Source: Takakia lepidozioides
Lineage: Eukaryota > Streptophyta > Takakiopsida > Takakiales > Takakiaceae
Direction: 5' to 3'
NCBI GenBank assembly: GCA_030704615.1
Contig: CM060733.1
Coordinates: forward strand, 7,254,001-7,318,000
Length of the DNA: 64,000 nt
The position numbers and the translations under genes were made by a program. Shown one piece after another: positions 10,690-21,624 of this stretch (the stretch's first letter is position 1; each line of letters starts with the position of its first letter). The notes under the pieces are model-generated. The model ran no database searches and was not told where the DNA came from. It saw nothing but the letters and a program-made list of their open reading frames with translations.

Positions 10690-11840
10690 GGACAAACTGG
10701 GAATCACAAGGACGCGACATGTCAGATTTAAAATTGCAGGTGCAGAGCATGATTGATTACCAAAAAGCCATTGTGGCGCGATTAGGGATTACTCTACCTG
10801 GCCCAGGCCTAGTGACATCTACGTTGGCTGCTTCTGGTGTGACAGTATCAAAATGTTTGGAAGAGCAATTTCAGACGGTAACTGGGGCTCACTCTAAGCC
10901 CTCATGTATTGCCCTCACTGATGATGGTTTGAATTTGTCCGAGCAGCAGCAAGATACAAGGAAGGCTAGTTGTGAGGTAGATGCGGGAGGTCAGCCCAAG
11001 CGACATACAAATGAAGTAGCAGTCCAGGGGGCAATGGTGACAGAAGAGCCTGGCACAACAGATTTTGGTATGTTGGTCTCACGGAGTTTACAAGTGGAGG
11101 AAGATGCAGATGCAGACTGTGACAAAACAGACAAGGATGTTGCTATACTTTCTCCCGCTTACATGTTGAAGCCAGATGTCAGTTTGCTTCCTGGACCAGC
11201 GAGGAAGCATTTGCTAATTCTGGACTTAAACGGTTTGCTTTGTGAATCATTTTATTTTGCTACTGGCGTTGCATCCCTTCCCAAAGGTTTTGTGGGGAAG
11301 ATGTGTGGCAAGAAGATGGTAGTTTTGAGACCACGCTGTTCTGAGTTTTTGCAAAAGTGTTTTGAACACTTTGAGGTGGCAGTGTGGTCTTGTTGCCAAG
11401 CTCGCAACTTCTTCCCAATAGTGGACTATATTTTTGCAGCCCACACTAACCTTGTTTTCCAGTGGGATGCCCTTCACTGTGACGAGGATCCAGTCCTCTC
11501 ATCTCGTAAGGGGTATGATTCAAAACCGTTGTTCTATAAGAACTTGTCTAGAGTGTGGGCAGAGTGGCCAGAATGGAGTCACGAGGACACTGTTCTTGTT
11601 GATAACACACCGCGAAAGGCGGCAAACAATCCTCCATTTTGCGGGATTTTCCCAGCGCCATGGAAAGTGCAACCAGATTTGCCATGTGATGATTATCTAA
11701 CAAATGTGTTGTGGCCTCTCTTGTGGAATGCATCGAAAGTTGCCAGTATTCCAACTTTTTTGGAGTCTCAGCCTGTTTTGGGACAACAACCATACAACTC
11801 TGCTTCATGTCGAAGGTACAAACATTCTGATGCTAAACTT
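10690..11840 (+). CDS. Exon encoding an FCP1/NIF-type HAD phosphatase-like domain in the CACTA second gene
   Basis: An open exon starts after a stop at 10668 and is read to a GTGAGG donor at 11841. It begins with a helical stretch, MSDLKLQVQSMIDYQKAIV, like the coiled-coil end of TNPA-type proteins. A low-complexity linker follows, then a HAD fold of about 170 residues. Motif I is HLLILDLNGLL (about 11208-11240), motif II VAVWSC (about 11379) and motif III LVDNTPRKAANNP (about 11597). The usual second Asp of DxDxT is Asn here, as in the plant DLNGLL subgroup, so catalytic activity is uncertain. It splices in phase 0 to the exon at 12040. The domain may have been acquired from a host gene. Confidence 0.65.
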
Positions 11841-12039
11841 GTGAGGCTTGAACATTTGTGGGTTCCTTCATTGCATTGCTTTCATGGATGCTTCTCCTCA
11901 GTTGCTTCATTAATGCTAGGTTGTCTTTGCAGGTCTTCATGCTAGGTTTTCTCGTTTGATTCATGCTTGGGTTTTGTTTTCTGTTCACTCTTCCTTGAGG
12001 CTTCACTAATACACTGTTGTTTTATGGTCTATGACACAG

Positions 12040-12572
12040 GAACTTGTGACAAAGAAAGGTGGCCTTGTCGAGAACCCAGTAAAGGCCAGGGGCAAGACTA
12101 TCGACCTGCCAAGTAGCCCCCCAAAGGAGGTCTCACAACCACTCGAGACTGCAAATGGAGTAAGTCCAGGCCCTCCTCTTGTCTGTTTCATTTTTTTCCA
12201 ACCTCGGGGCTCTCTTTAATTCCTAAATGTTGAGTGTCGTAGTGGTGCATGTCATGAGTTTTCACAACTTGTTGTTTTTGTGTGGAGTTGGGATCACAGT
12301 TCAGGGTGGGTGACGCGGTTCGGCTGCTGGATATGAACTCCAAACGCAAGAAAGTTGGAGTAGGGCTGATTGTTGCTCTTCAAGGTGCTGTGGTGGGTTA
12401 CGGGTACCCTGTTGTGCCCCTTGACTATGCCCGTGTGTACATCAAAGAGGCAAGTGTGAGTAACACTCCTCTACCATATGTGAATGGTGTTACGAAACAT
12501 ACCGAATTGGGGCAGGTGGTTGGCCAGACAACGTTTTGGAGTCTAAAGTTGCTGAAAGTTACGGAGCCTTAG
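12040..12572 (+). CDS. Last exons of the CACTA second gene: Tnp1-like domain
   Basis: The exon at 12040-12159 (ELVTKKGGLVENP to QPLETANG) has an AG acceptor and a GTAAGT donor. The final exon, starting at 12288 or 12300, ends at the TAG after KLLKVTEP (12572). The last exon reads FRVGDAVRLLDMNSK, VGVGLIVALQGAVVGYGYPV and ARVYIKEA. This resembles the beta-rich Tnp1/En-Spm C-terminal domain of CACTA second-gene products. All junctions are phase 0. Its presence ties the HAD exon to a transposon-encoded protein. Confidence 0.6.
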
Positions 12573-13000
12573 AATGATAAGAAGTATTGCACTGTTTAAC
12601 AGGGTCCTTGATTCTAGAAGCACCAGAACAAACTAGTACTAGAACAATTCAGCCCATGCGTGGGCTTGCTTATTTTTTGCTTACTGGGCCTTTTCAGGCA
12701 TGGATTTTTGGACCTTCTGGCCTTTGAGATGGTTGCTAACTAGTATGCAAGAAGGGTCCATTCTGTTTATTGGAATTTCACCATGTAATGAAGAATTTAA
12801 ATCATTTAATCTATTTTTTATTTTATATAATATTAATAAATTAAACAATAATACCATTTAATAAAATTTACCAAGCTACTATCCCCCTGTTTTTAAAAAT
12901 AAAATATAACTTTAAGAATTTAAAATTATGAATATAAACTATTAAATTATTTTCAAATATCATTCTTGATGACAGGTGGCATAAACCCTGCTCGAACTAG
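12573..13000. other. AT-rich non-coding stretch
   Basis: No coding signal is seen. From about 12790 to 12960 the sequence is very AT-rich, with short TTTAAAT and TAATAT runs. It separates the last exon of the transposon gene from its subterminal repeat region. Confidence 0.7.
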
Positions 13001-13551
13001 AACACGTGGCATTATATGACACGACATTCTTTATCCATATTTCACCACGTGTAAAGATAAATAGTCATATATGCTAGTCATATATTCTGTCTAAATGCCA
13101 CATGTCACATCTGAAGTGCAACAGGTGTCCTACTAACAACTTTCCATGTAGGCATCATTGTGCAGACATGTAGTCATATGATCACGCCTGAAGTTGTGAC
13201 GTGTCAAATCCGCAGTGGCGCACGTGTCTACATCCCTCACGGATGCGTGACGTGTCGCTTGCGCAGTGGTGCACGTATTCATCTAAAGCCTCTCCATGTA
13301 GGCAACCGTCAACAGACAATGTAGCCACATAGTTAGTCATAAGTAAGTCATAGAGCTGTGACTACATCAGTCTCTTCTGCATGACTCCAGGTGCCACGCA
13401 CGCAGTCACGGCTATGACTTGAAAAATGCAGTCCTAAAGACCAGTCGCTATCACGCCGCTTTTTCACTACAGAGTGATGTAGTCATGAATGCATATATGA
13501 CTGAAAAAATAGTCATATATACAGTCATAAAAATGCTCATCTGTTGTAGTG
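13000..13551. repeat. Right subterminal repeat region and terminal repeat of the large CACTA element
   Basis: Many copies of AGTCATA/TATGACT and ACGTGTC-like motifs in both orientations lead to the terminus CTGTTGTAGTG at 13541-13551. Such subterminal arrays are the binding sites for TNPA-type proteins in known CACTA elements. The first 13 terminal bases match those of the nested element. Confidence 0.75.
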
Positions 13552-13555
13552 AATA

Positions 13556-14430
13556 TGTTGTTGGTCCTCGCCTTCAAAAGCCTTGGACCCCAAACCGGAC
13601 CTCACCACTCCTCTTGTGCAATGGTTGGCAACCAATACCTTTGTATGGATCTCGGGAAGGCCACTGGCAGAACTTGATCTTGACCCAATAGAGTGGTCTT
13701 GGACATTCTCTAGGACAGGAGACCCCTTCTTCACCTATACCACCAAAAAAGGCTACAAGGCCCTCATGGGCTCCACATGCATGAGGAAAAAATGGGAGTC
13801 AAGATGGGATCTCTACCACTTTCAAGATGAAAACTTGACTGCTATTTGGGGCTCCGTTTGGATCAAAACCCGCACTGCTAAAATAGCAGCAGTCATTTGG
13901 CAACTTGTTAATAGAGTGCTAAAAGTGGGGGAATGGTTGCAATTCCAGGAGGCTCTTATGTGTGGTTGTTGTGCAGCTGGTATCATGGAATCACTAGAAC
14001 ATTGCCCGCTCCTCTGCCATGCTCCAGTCTGTCTAGCCCCTGGTCAAAACTTTCTATGGTAACTGGAATAAAGAACCTCTGACACCTCTGGACCTACTCT
14101 TAAACTATGACTCAAACACCAAGCAAAGATCTTTGAACTGCCCGGTCTTTGAAACCCTCAGGGGATCAACGTTGTGGCACTTATGAAAGGCTCGATGCAG
14201 AAAACTTTCTCTGGGGAAACTACCACTATCTTTGCACTTTTGTCCAATGTCGTCTATGACCTTAATACCGAGTCTCGTAAAGCTTGAGCTAAAACATGTG
14301 CAGACATCAGGCGGAACTCAAGGAACGCTGCAGCCATCCATGCAGGCTTCCAAAACACCTTGGGCTTCCAAGGAATTATCTGCCTCGGCACCTCGCTGGA
14401 CGAATGTTCCTAGGTCGAGCTCCCACCCCC
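13556..14430 (+). pseudogene. LINE reverse transcriptase C-terminus (zf-RVT region)
   Basis: The frame reads FTYTTKKGYKALMG, then IWGSVWIKTRTAKIAAVIWQ and CGCCAAGIMESLEHC. This is the zinc-binding C-terminal segment of plant LINE polymerases. Downstream, LRGSTLWHL continues the same pattern in shifted frames to about 14430. The upstream polymerase is missing, cut by the CACTA terminus at 13551. The AT-rich tail to about 14890 probably holds the LINE 3' untranslated region. Confidence 0.75.
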
Positions 14431-14920
14431 GTGCTGGCGCGATCACCGAGCGACCCTCCACAGTATCGCCAGAGTTTGAACGGGATATTAATTGGAAGCA
14501 CTTGAAACCAAACATCCAAGCCCTCACGGCTTCATTACATATAGAGTAGCTTAGCATAGCAAAGGTCAATATCATACTTTTCACCATTGACTCCTCCATC
14601 ATTTCCTGAACATCTCTATCGCTCTCATGATGAGGCTCCTTCACCATTAGATCTTCGGCGCATTGGATCACAAAACCTGGCTATGGAGTTTCATGTAGAA
14701 GAAGTCACATGCTTACACTATTTCTAGATGTTTTTCCTTCTTTAGGAGGTGCACTTCACTTATTCACGGACTACGGTGTGTGTGCTTATGGTGTAATAAG
14801 GGTTTTGATTTTTTTCCCCAAATAATTATTAATAAAGATTTAATCAGGGCCACTGTCCCCTGTTTTGTAAAAAAACCAAAACAAAACAAAAACAATATTA
14901 ACATGGATATATTAGTGTTG
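14431..14920. other. No gene seen; probable LINE 3' region
   Basis: The stretch contains AT-rich, stop-filled sequence and an A/C-rich run near 14870-14895. No coding signal beyond shadows is visible. Confidence 0.6.
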
Positions 14921-16245
14921 GACTAGTATACCGATAAGAAATTGGTATCAATACTGCTACGTATACTGGTATGAAGTACCAGACCAGTTTGGTATCACCT
15001 TAGGCCACTACCTAGCATATACCCGTATTGGCCTGGTATCTGCTTCCTCTATGGACGATACCCTACCAGTCTGGTAGGTGGTTGAAAATCTGGTAAATGA
15101 TAATCCATGTTTTTGAAGAAAACCTGGTATCAATACTTTGAGGAACTTGAGGAATACTTTGAGGAATAAAATCAATGAGATGCATGCTTGTACACATTTA
15201 TATGAGAAGTGGGCCTTTCAATATTTGACGTATCATGAGTTTTTTTTAATACCAGACCAGTATTGATAATACCCTGGTATCGATTTCTAAAAACTCTTGC
15301 TATTGATACCTGTAAAACACCACACCAATCAATTTATGAAGGAAGCCAATTTGTTTGTTTTGTTTTGTTTTGTTTTGTAGCGTTGAGATGTCCCAAACCG
15401 CGGGCCCCAGCGCTGGTGCTTGGTTCCATTGGAAAGCCCTCGACGAGGAGGGTGCACGGGCTTGGTCTCACGATTTTTGGACCTGCGGTGTGGGAGATGT
15501 GGAATTTCAAGTACTTTAGGTCGCTGGAAATTCACGAAAAATAGCAAAGTGGGCTTTCCTAGGAGCCTCGACGGGAGATACATCAATAACGAATGGATAT
15601 ATTTCTACTCAATAAATTAATGGAAAAAAATAAATTGGGCCTTGATATGGAAGACGTCTTGGATACATAGGAGATTGCACTTGGGCAAATTACATGACAC
15701 TGGACACATGGGCCTCTATATGGGAGATGCACTTGGATACATAAATAGAAGATTGCACTTGGGCTTAGATGGGCCTCGACATAAGAGACGCACTTGGATA
15801 CGTAGGAAATTGCACTGGACTTATATTTCAATTCTTCACGCATGGGTCAACGGCATAGGCTACACTAGAGGTCGCACTTGGGCCTCGACATAAGAGACGA
15901 ATTGGGATACATAGGAAATTGCACTTGGTCGTAGATTTCAACTCTTCATACATGGGCCAAAGGCACATGCTACCCTAGAGGTTGCACTCGGGCCTCAACA
16001 TAGGAGAGGCACTCGGATACATAGAAGATCTTACACTTGGACTTAGATGACACTGGACACTTGGGCCAACGGCACAGGCTACCCTAGTCAGGTATTATTG
16101 ATACCACCATGGTATCCAAATATGGTGGTATCCAAATCTCAGATTTTTGCCAATACCAGTACCTCCCTGGTATCACAATTGGCCGGAGGCCTATATACTA
16201 GCACCAGCGTGTTCAAAATACGATACCAGTCCAACACTGGTGTAT
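14921..16245. mobile_element. Inverted-repeat element of about 1.3 kb
   Basis: The left edge AGTGTTGGACTAGTATACCG is answered at the right edge by an inverted copy (GTATCGTATTTTG preceded by CAGTGTTGGACTGG on the minus strand, near 16220-16245). Many GGTATC/GATACC motifs occur between. It carries no transposase. A clean target duplication could not be established, so the superfamily is unassigned. A (TA)n microsatellite follows at 16243-16260. Confidence 0.5.
15640..16085. repeat. Imperfect tandem repeats of about 75-120 bp
   Basis: Phrases such as GACGCACTTGGATACATAGG, GAAATTGCACTTGG and GGCCTCGACATAAGAGACG recur four to six times with drift. They form the interior of the inverted-repeat element. 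Confidence 0.65.
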
Positions 16246-16743
16246 ATATATATATATATACACATTTCAAAATGGATCTAGGGTTGCGGGGTTGTGTGTT
16301 GAACGATGAGTCTTGGACTTGGTTGTTTTTCTTTGTTTGTGTCGTGGGATGATTTGCAGGTGCATAGCTAGGGTTTGAGATGGAAGCCTTGGAGACCACA
16401 TGCGCTCAAGCAATGCGGGGAGGGTTGAGCTCGATAGCTTTGGAGACATGTGTGCAATCGATGCGGGGAGGGTTGAAACTCGACAGCTTCCTGGCCTTTT
16501 CATATGGCTCTCAATATTGTCCTCTCCACCCTCCTCTCTACCCCATCTTTCATTCACATTGTTTGCTTCTCCTTAGTCCACGCCCAAGCGCTCTCCAACT
16601 CTCCATCAATCTCGCTCCCACCCTCTTCATTTCTCATGCTTTTGCTGCAGTAGGTCGCTCGAGGCTTGGGTCTTCTGTTGCCGTTTCTTTAGGGGCACCA
16701 TTGCCAGGAAGTTGTATTCTAGGGCTCAGCCATTTATATATTC

Positions 16744-16960
16744 ATGAAGGGAAAAGATGTCCATGGTGACATTGTCAAGGCTGGAATAGTACCAGATGTC
16801 ATTCTGAACAATATCCTTATTGATATGTATGCCAAATGTTGGAGCACTGTGGAGGCAAATGAAGTGTTTGATGGGCAAACAAGATGTGGTGTTCTGGAGT
16901 GTTATGATTGCAGGACATGCACAACATGGATATGGGGGATGGACGCTTTGGAGACCAAGC
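16744..16960 (+). pseudogene. PPR gene fragment
   Basis: The plus strand reads GKDVHGDIVKAGIVPDVIL, then LIDMYAKC and a truncated VFDGQTRCGV. This is one PPR unit related to the array at 7110-7950. The upstream reading frame is unrelated and the downstream end is a poly-G run. It is a broken remnant. Confidence 0.6.
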
Positions 16961-16962
16961 CA

Positions 16963-16983
16963 GGGGGGGGGGGGGGGGGGGGG
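16963..16983. repeat. Poly-G run (21 G)
   Basis: This is an uninterrupted G homopolymer at the end of the PPR fragment. Runs of this length are unusual and their length in an assembly is unreliable. Confidence 0.85.
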
Positions 16984-17059
16984 CAGACCAAGTTACATTC
17001 ATTTGATCTGTTGTGCCCCATCTTCATGCCACATTTCTGGGTGTGTTATGGTTTGGTGG

Positions 17060-18345
17060 ATTTGTAGCAAGTAGGGTGATGAAGATATGCTAGTCTTCAG
17101 AGCCATAAAGATTTTCAAAGGGTTGTGATCTGGCCCCCAGTATAGCTGCACTTGTTGTTCAAGTTTCCAGACATTCAGCTACTTTGATAGGCCTATCTTC
17201 TTGCCAATTCCTCCATTTGTGGTGTGCTATGGCTTGGCACATTTCTAACAACTAGTGTGATCAAGGGATGGTGGCCTTCAGAGCTTTGGAATTTCTGAAG
17301 GGGTTGTGGTCTGGCCCCCAACAAATCTGCACTTGTTGTTCAAGTTTCCGGACGTTCAAGTACTCAGATGGGCCTATCTCCTTGCCAATTGCTCCAATTG
17401 TGGTGTGCTATGACTTGAAACATTTCTAATAACTAGTGTGATCACATTATGGTGGCCTCCTTAGCTCTGAATCTTATTAAGGGGTTGTGGTCTGGCCCCC
17501 AACAAATCTGCACTTGTTGTTCAAGTTTCCAGACGTTCAGGTACTCAGATGGGCCTATCTCCTTGCCAATTGCTCCAATTCTGGTGTGCTATGACTTAAA
17601 ACATTTCTTACAACTAGTGTGATCAAGTTATGGTGGCCTCCTGAGATCTGAATTTCTTTAAGGGGTTGTGGTCTGGCCCCCAACAGATCTACACTTGTAG
17701 TTCAAGTTTCCAGACGTTCAGGTACTCAGATGGGCCTATCTCCTTGCCAATTGCTCCAATTATGGTGTGCTATGGCTTGAAACATTTCTAACAACTAGTG
17801 TGATGAAGGTATGATGGCCTTCTGAGCTCTGAATTTTCTTAAGGGGTTTTGGTCTGGCCCCCAACAGATCTGCATTTGTAGTTCAAGTTTCCGGACGTTC
17901 AAGTACTCAGATGGGTCTATCTCCTTGCCAATTGCTCCAATTATGGTATGCTATGGCTTGAAAAATTTCTTATAACTAGTACAATCAAGTTGTGGTGGCC
18001 TTCTGAACTTTGAATTTTCTTAAGGGGTTGTGGTCTGGCCCCCAACAGATCTTCACTTGTAGTTCAAGTTTCCGGACTTTCAACTATTCAGATGGACCTA
18101 TCTCCTTACCAATTGCTCCAATTGTGGTGTGCTATGGCTTGGAGAATTTCTCATAACTAGTATGATCAACATATTATGGCCTCCAGAGATTTAAGGGATT
18201 GTGGTCTGGCCCCCAACAGATCTGCACTTGTTGTTCAAGTTTCTGGACGTTTAGGTACTCAAATGGGTCTATGTTCTTGCCAATTGCTCCAATTGTGGTG
18301 TGCTATGGCTTGACACATTTCTAATAATTAGTGTGATCAAGTTAT
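17060..18345. repeat. Seven-copy 180-bp tandem repeat
   Basis: The marker GGGTTGTGGTCTGGCCCCCA recurs near 17120, 17300, 17480, 17660, 17840, 18020 and 18190, a period of about 180 bases (the last unit is shorter). Within each unit, TTCAAGTTTCCAGACGTTCA and TTGCCAATTGCTCCAATT are conserved. There are no ORFs. The unit length is in the size range of plant satellite DNA, but the array is short. Confidence 0.9.
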
Positions 18346-20790
18346 ATCACTGTCGTGTTATACCTAAAGGGTTGTGGCGGATTTAGGTGAATGATATCTA
18401 TATTGCCAATTGTGTCTTGCCTCACCCTAACGAGGAAGAGGTCCCACCGCAAACAATGTTGGAGGATGTCGTCGGTCTGAATTGTCTTTGGCCAGAGAAG
18501 AACATAAGATGGCTTAGAATTTTGTTCGCCCGGGCATAGACATTGCTGGCAGTGAGAAGAAGGCAGGTGAGCAAAGTGTTTAATGAAACGACGGTAGTAA
18601 GAGACTAACCCAAGAAAGGCGCGGACACAATTTTTGTCACGTGGAGTGGGATACTCCCACATGGCTTGGATCTTGGATGGATCAGGGCTGATGCCTCTGG
18701 CAGAGAGAAGGTGCCCAAGAAAATGAAGCTCCGTCATCCATAGGTCACATTTTTTTGCTTTCACCTTCAAGCCAGCTCCTCTAAGCCTGCAGAGTACCCG
18801 CTTCAGATCTAGCAGGTGAGAATCAAAGTCAGCCGAGTAAACATTGATGTCATCTACATACACCAAGGCACATTCCCAACGTAAGTTTCCTAGAACCACA
18901 TCCATGAGACGCTGAAAGGTGACAGTGGCATTACATAATCCAAAAGGCATGGTTTCGACCTGAAAAAGACCCATCTTACAGGTGAACGCAGTCTTCTCTT
19001 TGGCTGAGTCAATGAGAGGGACCTGCCAAAAGCCCGCAGCAAGATCTAAAGAAGAGAACAGAGTGGTGCCATTAAGTTGATCTAGGGTATCATTAATACG
19101 AGGCAAGGGATATACATCTTTTTTGGTTAGGGCATTGAGACGTCTGAAATCCACACAGAAATGTGTGGTGCCATCCTTCTTGGCAACCAATACGATAGGA
19201 CTGGCCCACGGGGAAATAGAGGGCTTGATAACCCCTGCATCAAGCATCTTAGTCAGTTCAGTCTGCATAATCTCTCTTTCTTTAACGCTTTCCCTATAGG
19301 CATACTGCTTGACAGGGCTACCCTTAGTGACAATGTCATGCTTAAGAACGTCAGTGCGACCTTAGTCATGAGAACCAGCACTGAAGACATCAAGATTGTA
19401 ACGGATAACGTGGTAAAGACGAGTTCTTTCATTCTCAGTGAGACCAGAGCCCATTCTGACCTCACCTAAGACCTGATCAAGGTGAGCAGATTGCGTAGGA
19501 GTGAGGGGCTGACCTTCGGTGTAGCCATAGATTGGGCCAACAGAGCCAAGTGATCTACAGGGTCATCAGTCAAGCCAATATCAGCAAAACTAAAAGCATG
19601 TTGGACGTCTCCTAAATCTGTTAAAGAGGTGGCAGTCAGACGTGCCAAGACCTGGCCCTTACAGATGGTGATAGGTATGCGCTCAGGATTAGCAACCAGA
19701 AGTCTGAGCTCTCCTCTGAAACCCTTGTCCACAACCCCTGCAATCAAACAATGTTTGGAAAGCATGCACTAGAGGGAAAACGCGGAATAACCACTCTGTT
19801 AACCACTCATTTTGAGTGGTAAAAGACACTAAACCACTCTGGCCCCAGAGTGATGAAGAACCAGTGGATTAGGACAAGTGAGTGGTAAAAGACATTACGT
19901 GGCACCAGTGGTTAAGGACAGTGGTTCGAACCACTTACATTTGGGTCCACCTGTTTGCTGACGTGTCACAGTGGTAAATTAACCACTGTGACATGTCACT
20001 GAGGTAAACCAACCACTTATGACGTGTCACAGTGGTAAAGTAACCACTTCCGTTTTCCAGTGGACACATGTAAGCCGGTGGTCCGTGGATGATATTGGAG
20101 ATTATGTCGACACGTGGCGACACTCTCAGCATGGACACGTGTCCTGTGTAGGTGCTACGAAACGGATGGAGTGAAAAATTCAATGACTTCCGAAACCACT
20201 TGTTGAGTGATCACGAAATGACTCACAGAGTCATGCTATGAAAACTGAGAATATACAATATCACTCACAGCGTGGTTATGTGAGTGGATGATGTCTCTCA
20301 GCAGGTCATTGGAATGATTACCCACAGAGTAGTATGTAAGTTGTTTGAGTCATCCGTGGTGTCTCTTTGAGTGAGAACTATGGATTGGAATGATTACTAA
20401 CAGAGTTGGTGTATAAGTGATTAGGAATACCACTGTAGGAATTCATACCACTAATACAATAATATATAGGTGATTACTTATACCACTACAGGAGTGGTAA
20501 TGGAGGCAATTGTGTGCATCTGACTACTCCCATAGTTTTAAATTATACCACTATTACAGTGATGTGCAAGTGATTAGGAACATGACTAGATGAACACATA
20601 CCTTTAGTGTAGTGAAAGAAGTACCATTTGGGATTCAAGCTCCACAAAATAGAATAGAATCCCAGAGAGTAAGTGCTGGAACACTGTCAACAAAATCCAG
20701 CCATGATAAAAGTCTGAGCCTAACTTCTACACGGCATCTCCACATGCATGCTAGGAACACTAAACTGCTTTTGCCGCTACGCTTAATCAG
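18342..20790 (-). pseudogene. Ty3/gypsy pol remnant with dUTPase-like and reverse transcriptase parts
   Basis: Reading leftward, a dUTPase-like segment (HACGDAV near 20740, then VVDKGFRGELRL and KGQVLARL at 19760-19640) precedes a reverse transcriptase. The polymerase shows SPWASPIVLVAKKDG, LDLAAGFWQVPL, the catalytic YVDDINVYS (about 18850) and FLGLVSYYRRFI. A frameshift near 19470, an in-frame TAA near 19360 and a frame loss after 18550 show decay. A repeat-rich insert at 19767-20614 splits the dUTPase-like part. The domain order is that of a Metaviridae polyprotein. Confidence 0.8.
19767..20614. mobile_element. Short CACTA-like non-autonomous element inside the gypsy remnant
   Basis: The segment starts CACTAGAGGGAAAACG and ends TTTAGTGTAGTG. 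It is filled with AACCACT/AGTGGT motifs in both orientations, like subterminal arrays. Only the outer five to six bases match as inverted repeats and the flanking triplets (ATG, AAA) do not match, so the boundaries are tentative. It interrupts the dUTPase-like reading frame, which resumes on the other side. Confidence 0.45.
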
Positions 20791-20809
20791 TTACTATGCA
20801 AAGATGTTC

Positions 20810-21620
20810 ACTTTCATTGGGGGTGGTCTCAAACCACTGCTTTTGAGCAACTAAAAATTGCTCTCACCAGTGCACCCATTCTGGTCTTTCCATTTATCCT
20901 TCAGACTGATGCCTCTGACCTGGCTGTTTCAGCTATTCTGTGTCAAAAGCAAGATGGCAGGGAACATGTGGTGGCCTATGCCTTACGCCGGCTTGACAAA
21001 TATGAAAAGAATTACAACATTACTGATAAAGAAGGACTTGCCGTCATCTTTGGGGTGAAAAATTTCCGGCAGTATCTACACGGGTGTCCCTTTGTTGTTC
21101 AAACTGATCATTTGTCTAAAGTTAAAGGCTCTCAAGACCCCACATGAGCTCTCAGGTCGCCTGGCTCGTTGGTCTTTAACTCTTCAGATGTTCGAATATG
21201 ATATTCAATACAAGAAGGGCAAGGCCAACAACAATGCTGATGCTCTTACACGCAACGATCCTAAGTCTCCTACTCCTTATGCTTCTTTGGATGATCTCGC
21301 TAAGTGCTTGCCCACTGCTGCTTCCCCTATTCCTTCATCTGGTTTTCCAGATCTATTGGCCCTATTTGGCACTGTTCCTTCCACTCCCCCTGATCTTATG
21401 TCTGAGTGGGATCTCATTTCCTTTGCTGTTGGTTAGAGGATCAATAGAGTACTGCCCTGTTACAGAGGTGCTCACACTATTGCAGCGACTGTTCATGTTT
21501 CTCAACTCGTCCCTTCTAAGCTGCAGTTTGATTTAGCCTGCATCAACGTCGAAAATCGCCATGTGGTTTTGACCCCAAGGAAGCGTGCTCATCTTGATTC
21601 GGATACCATAGCTGACTAGT
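20810..21620 (+). pseudogene. Ty3/gypsy RNase H and integrase-end remnant
   Basis: The plus strand reads AFEQLKIALTSAPIL, LQTDASDLAVSAILCQ and KNYNITDKEGLAV, the RNase H region. After a one-step frame change come LSGRLARWSLTLQMFEYDI and NNNADALTR. Near 21470 the C-terminal IAATVHVSQLVPSKL motif follows at once, so most of the integrase is deleted. It is opposite in strand to the polymerase remnant on its left, implying an inversion or two insertions. Confidence 0.75.
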
Positions 21621-21624
21621 CCTA

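Larger units (their letters stand above)
1..13551. mobile_element. Large CACTA (En/Spm-type) DNA transposon, left end outside the window
   Basis: The right terminus at 13551 reads, on the minus strand, CACTACAACAGATGAGC, which is the CACTA-type terminal signature. About 500 bases inward are packed with short subterminal repeats such as GTCATAT and ACGTGTC, typical of the superfamily. The interior carries a tnp2-type transposase on the minus strand and a divergent second gene on the plus strand. A second CACTA element is nested at 4984-9541. To the right the sequence continues directly into a LINE reverse transcriptase reading frame, so the element appears to have inserted into that LINE. The left terminus and target-site duplication cannot be checked here. 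The assignment of both genes to one element is an inference from their divergent arrangement up to this terminus. Confidence 0.75.

Noticed and set aside
17060-18345. CRISPR-like array
   Set aside because: The units are 180 bp with no short identical repeats and unique spacers, and the DNA is a plant nuclear region.
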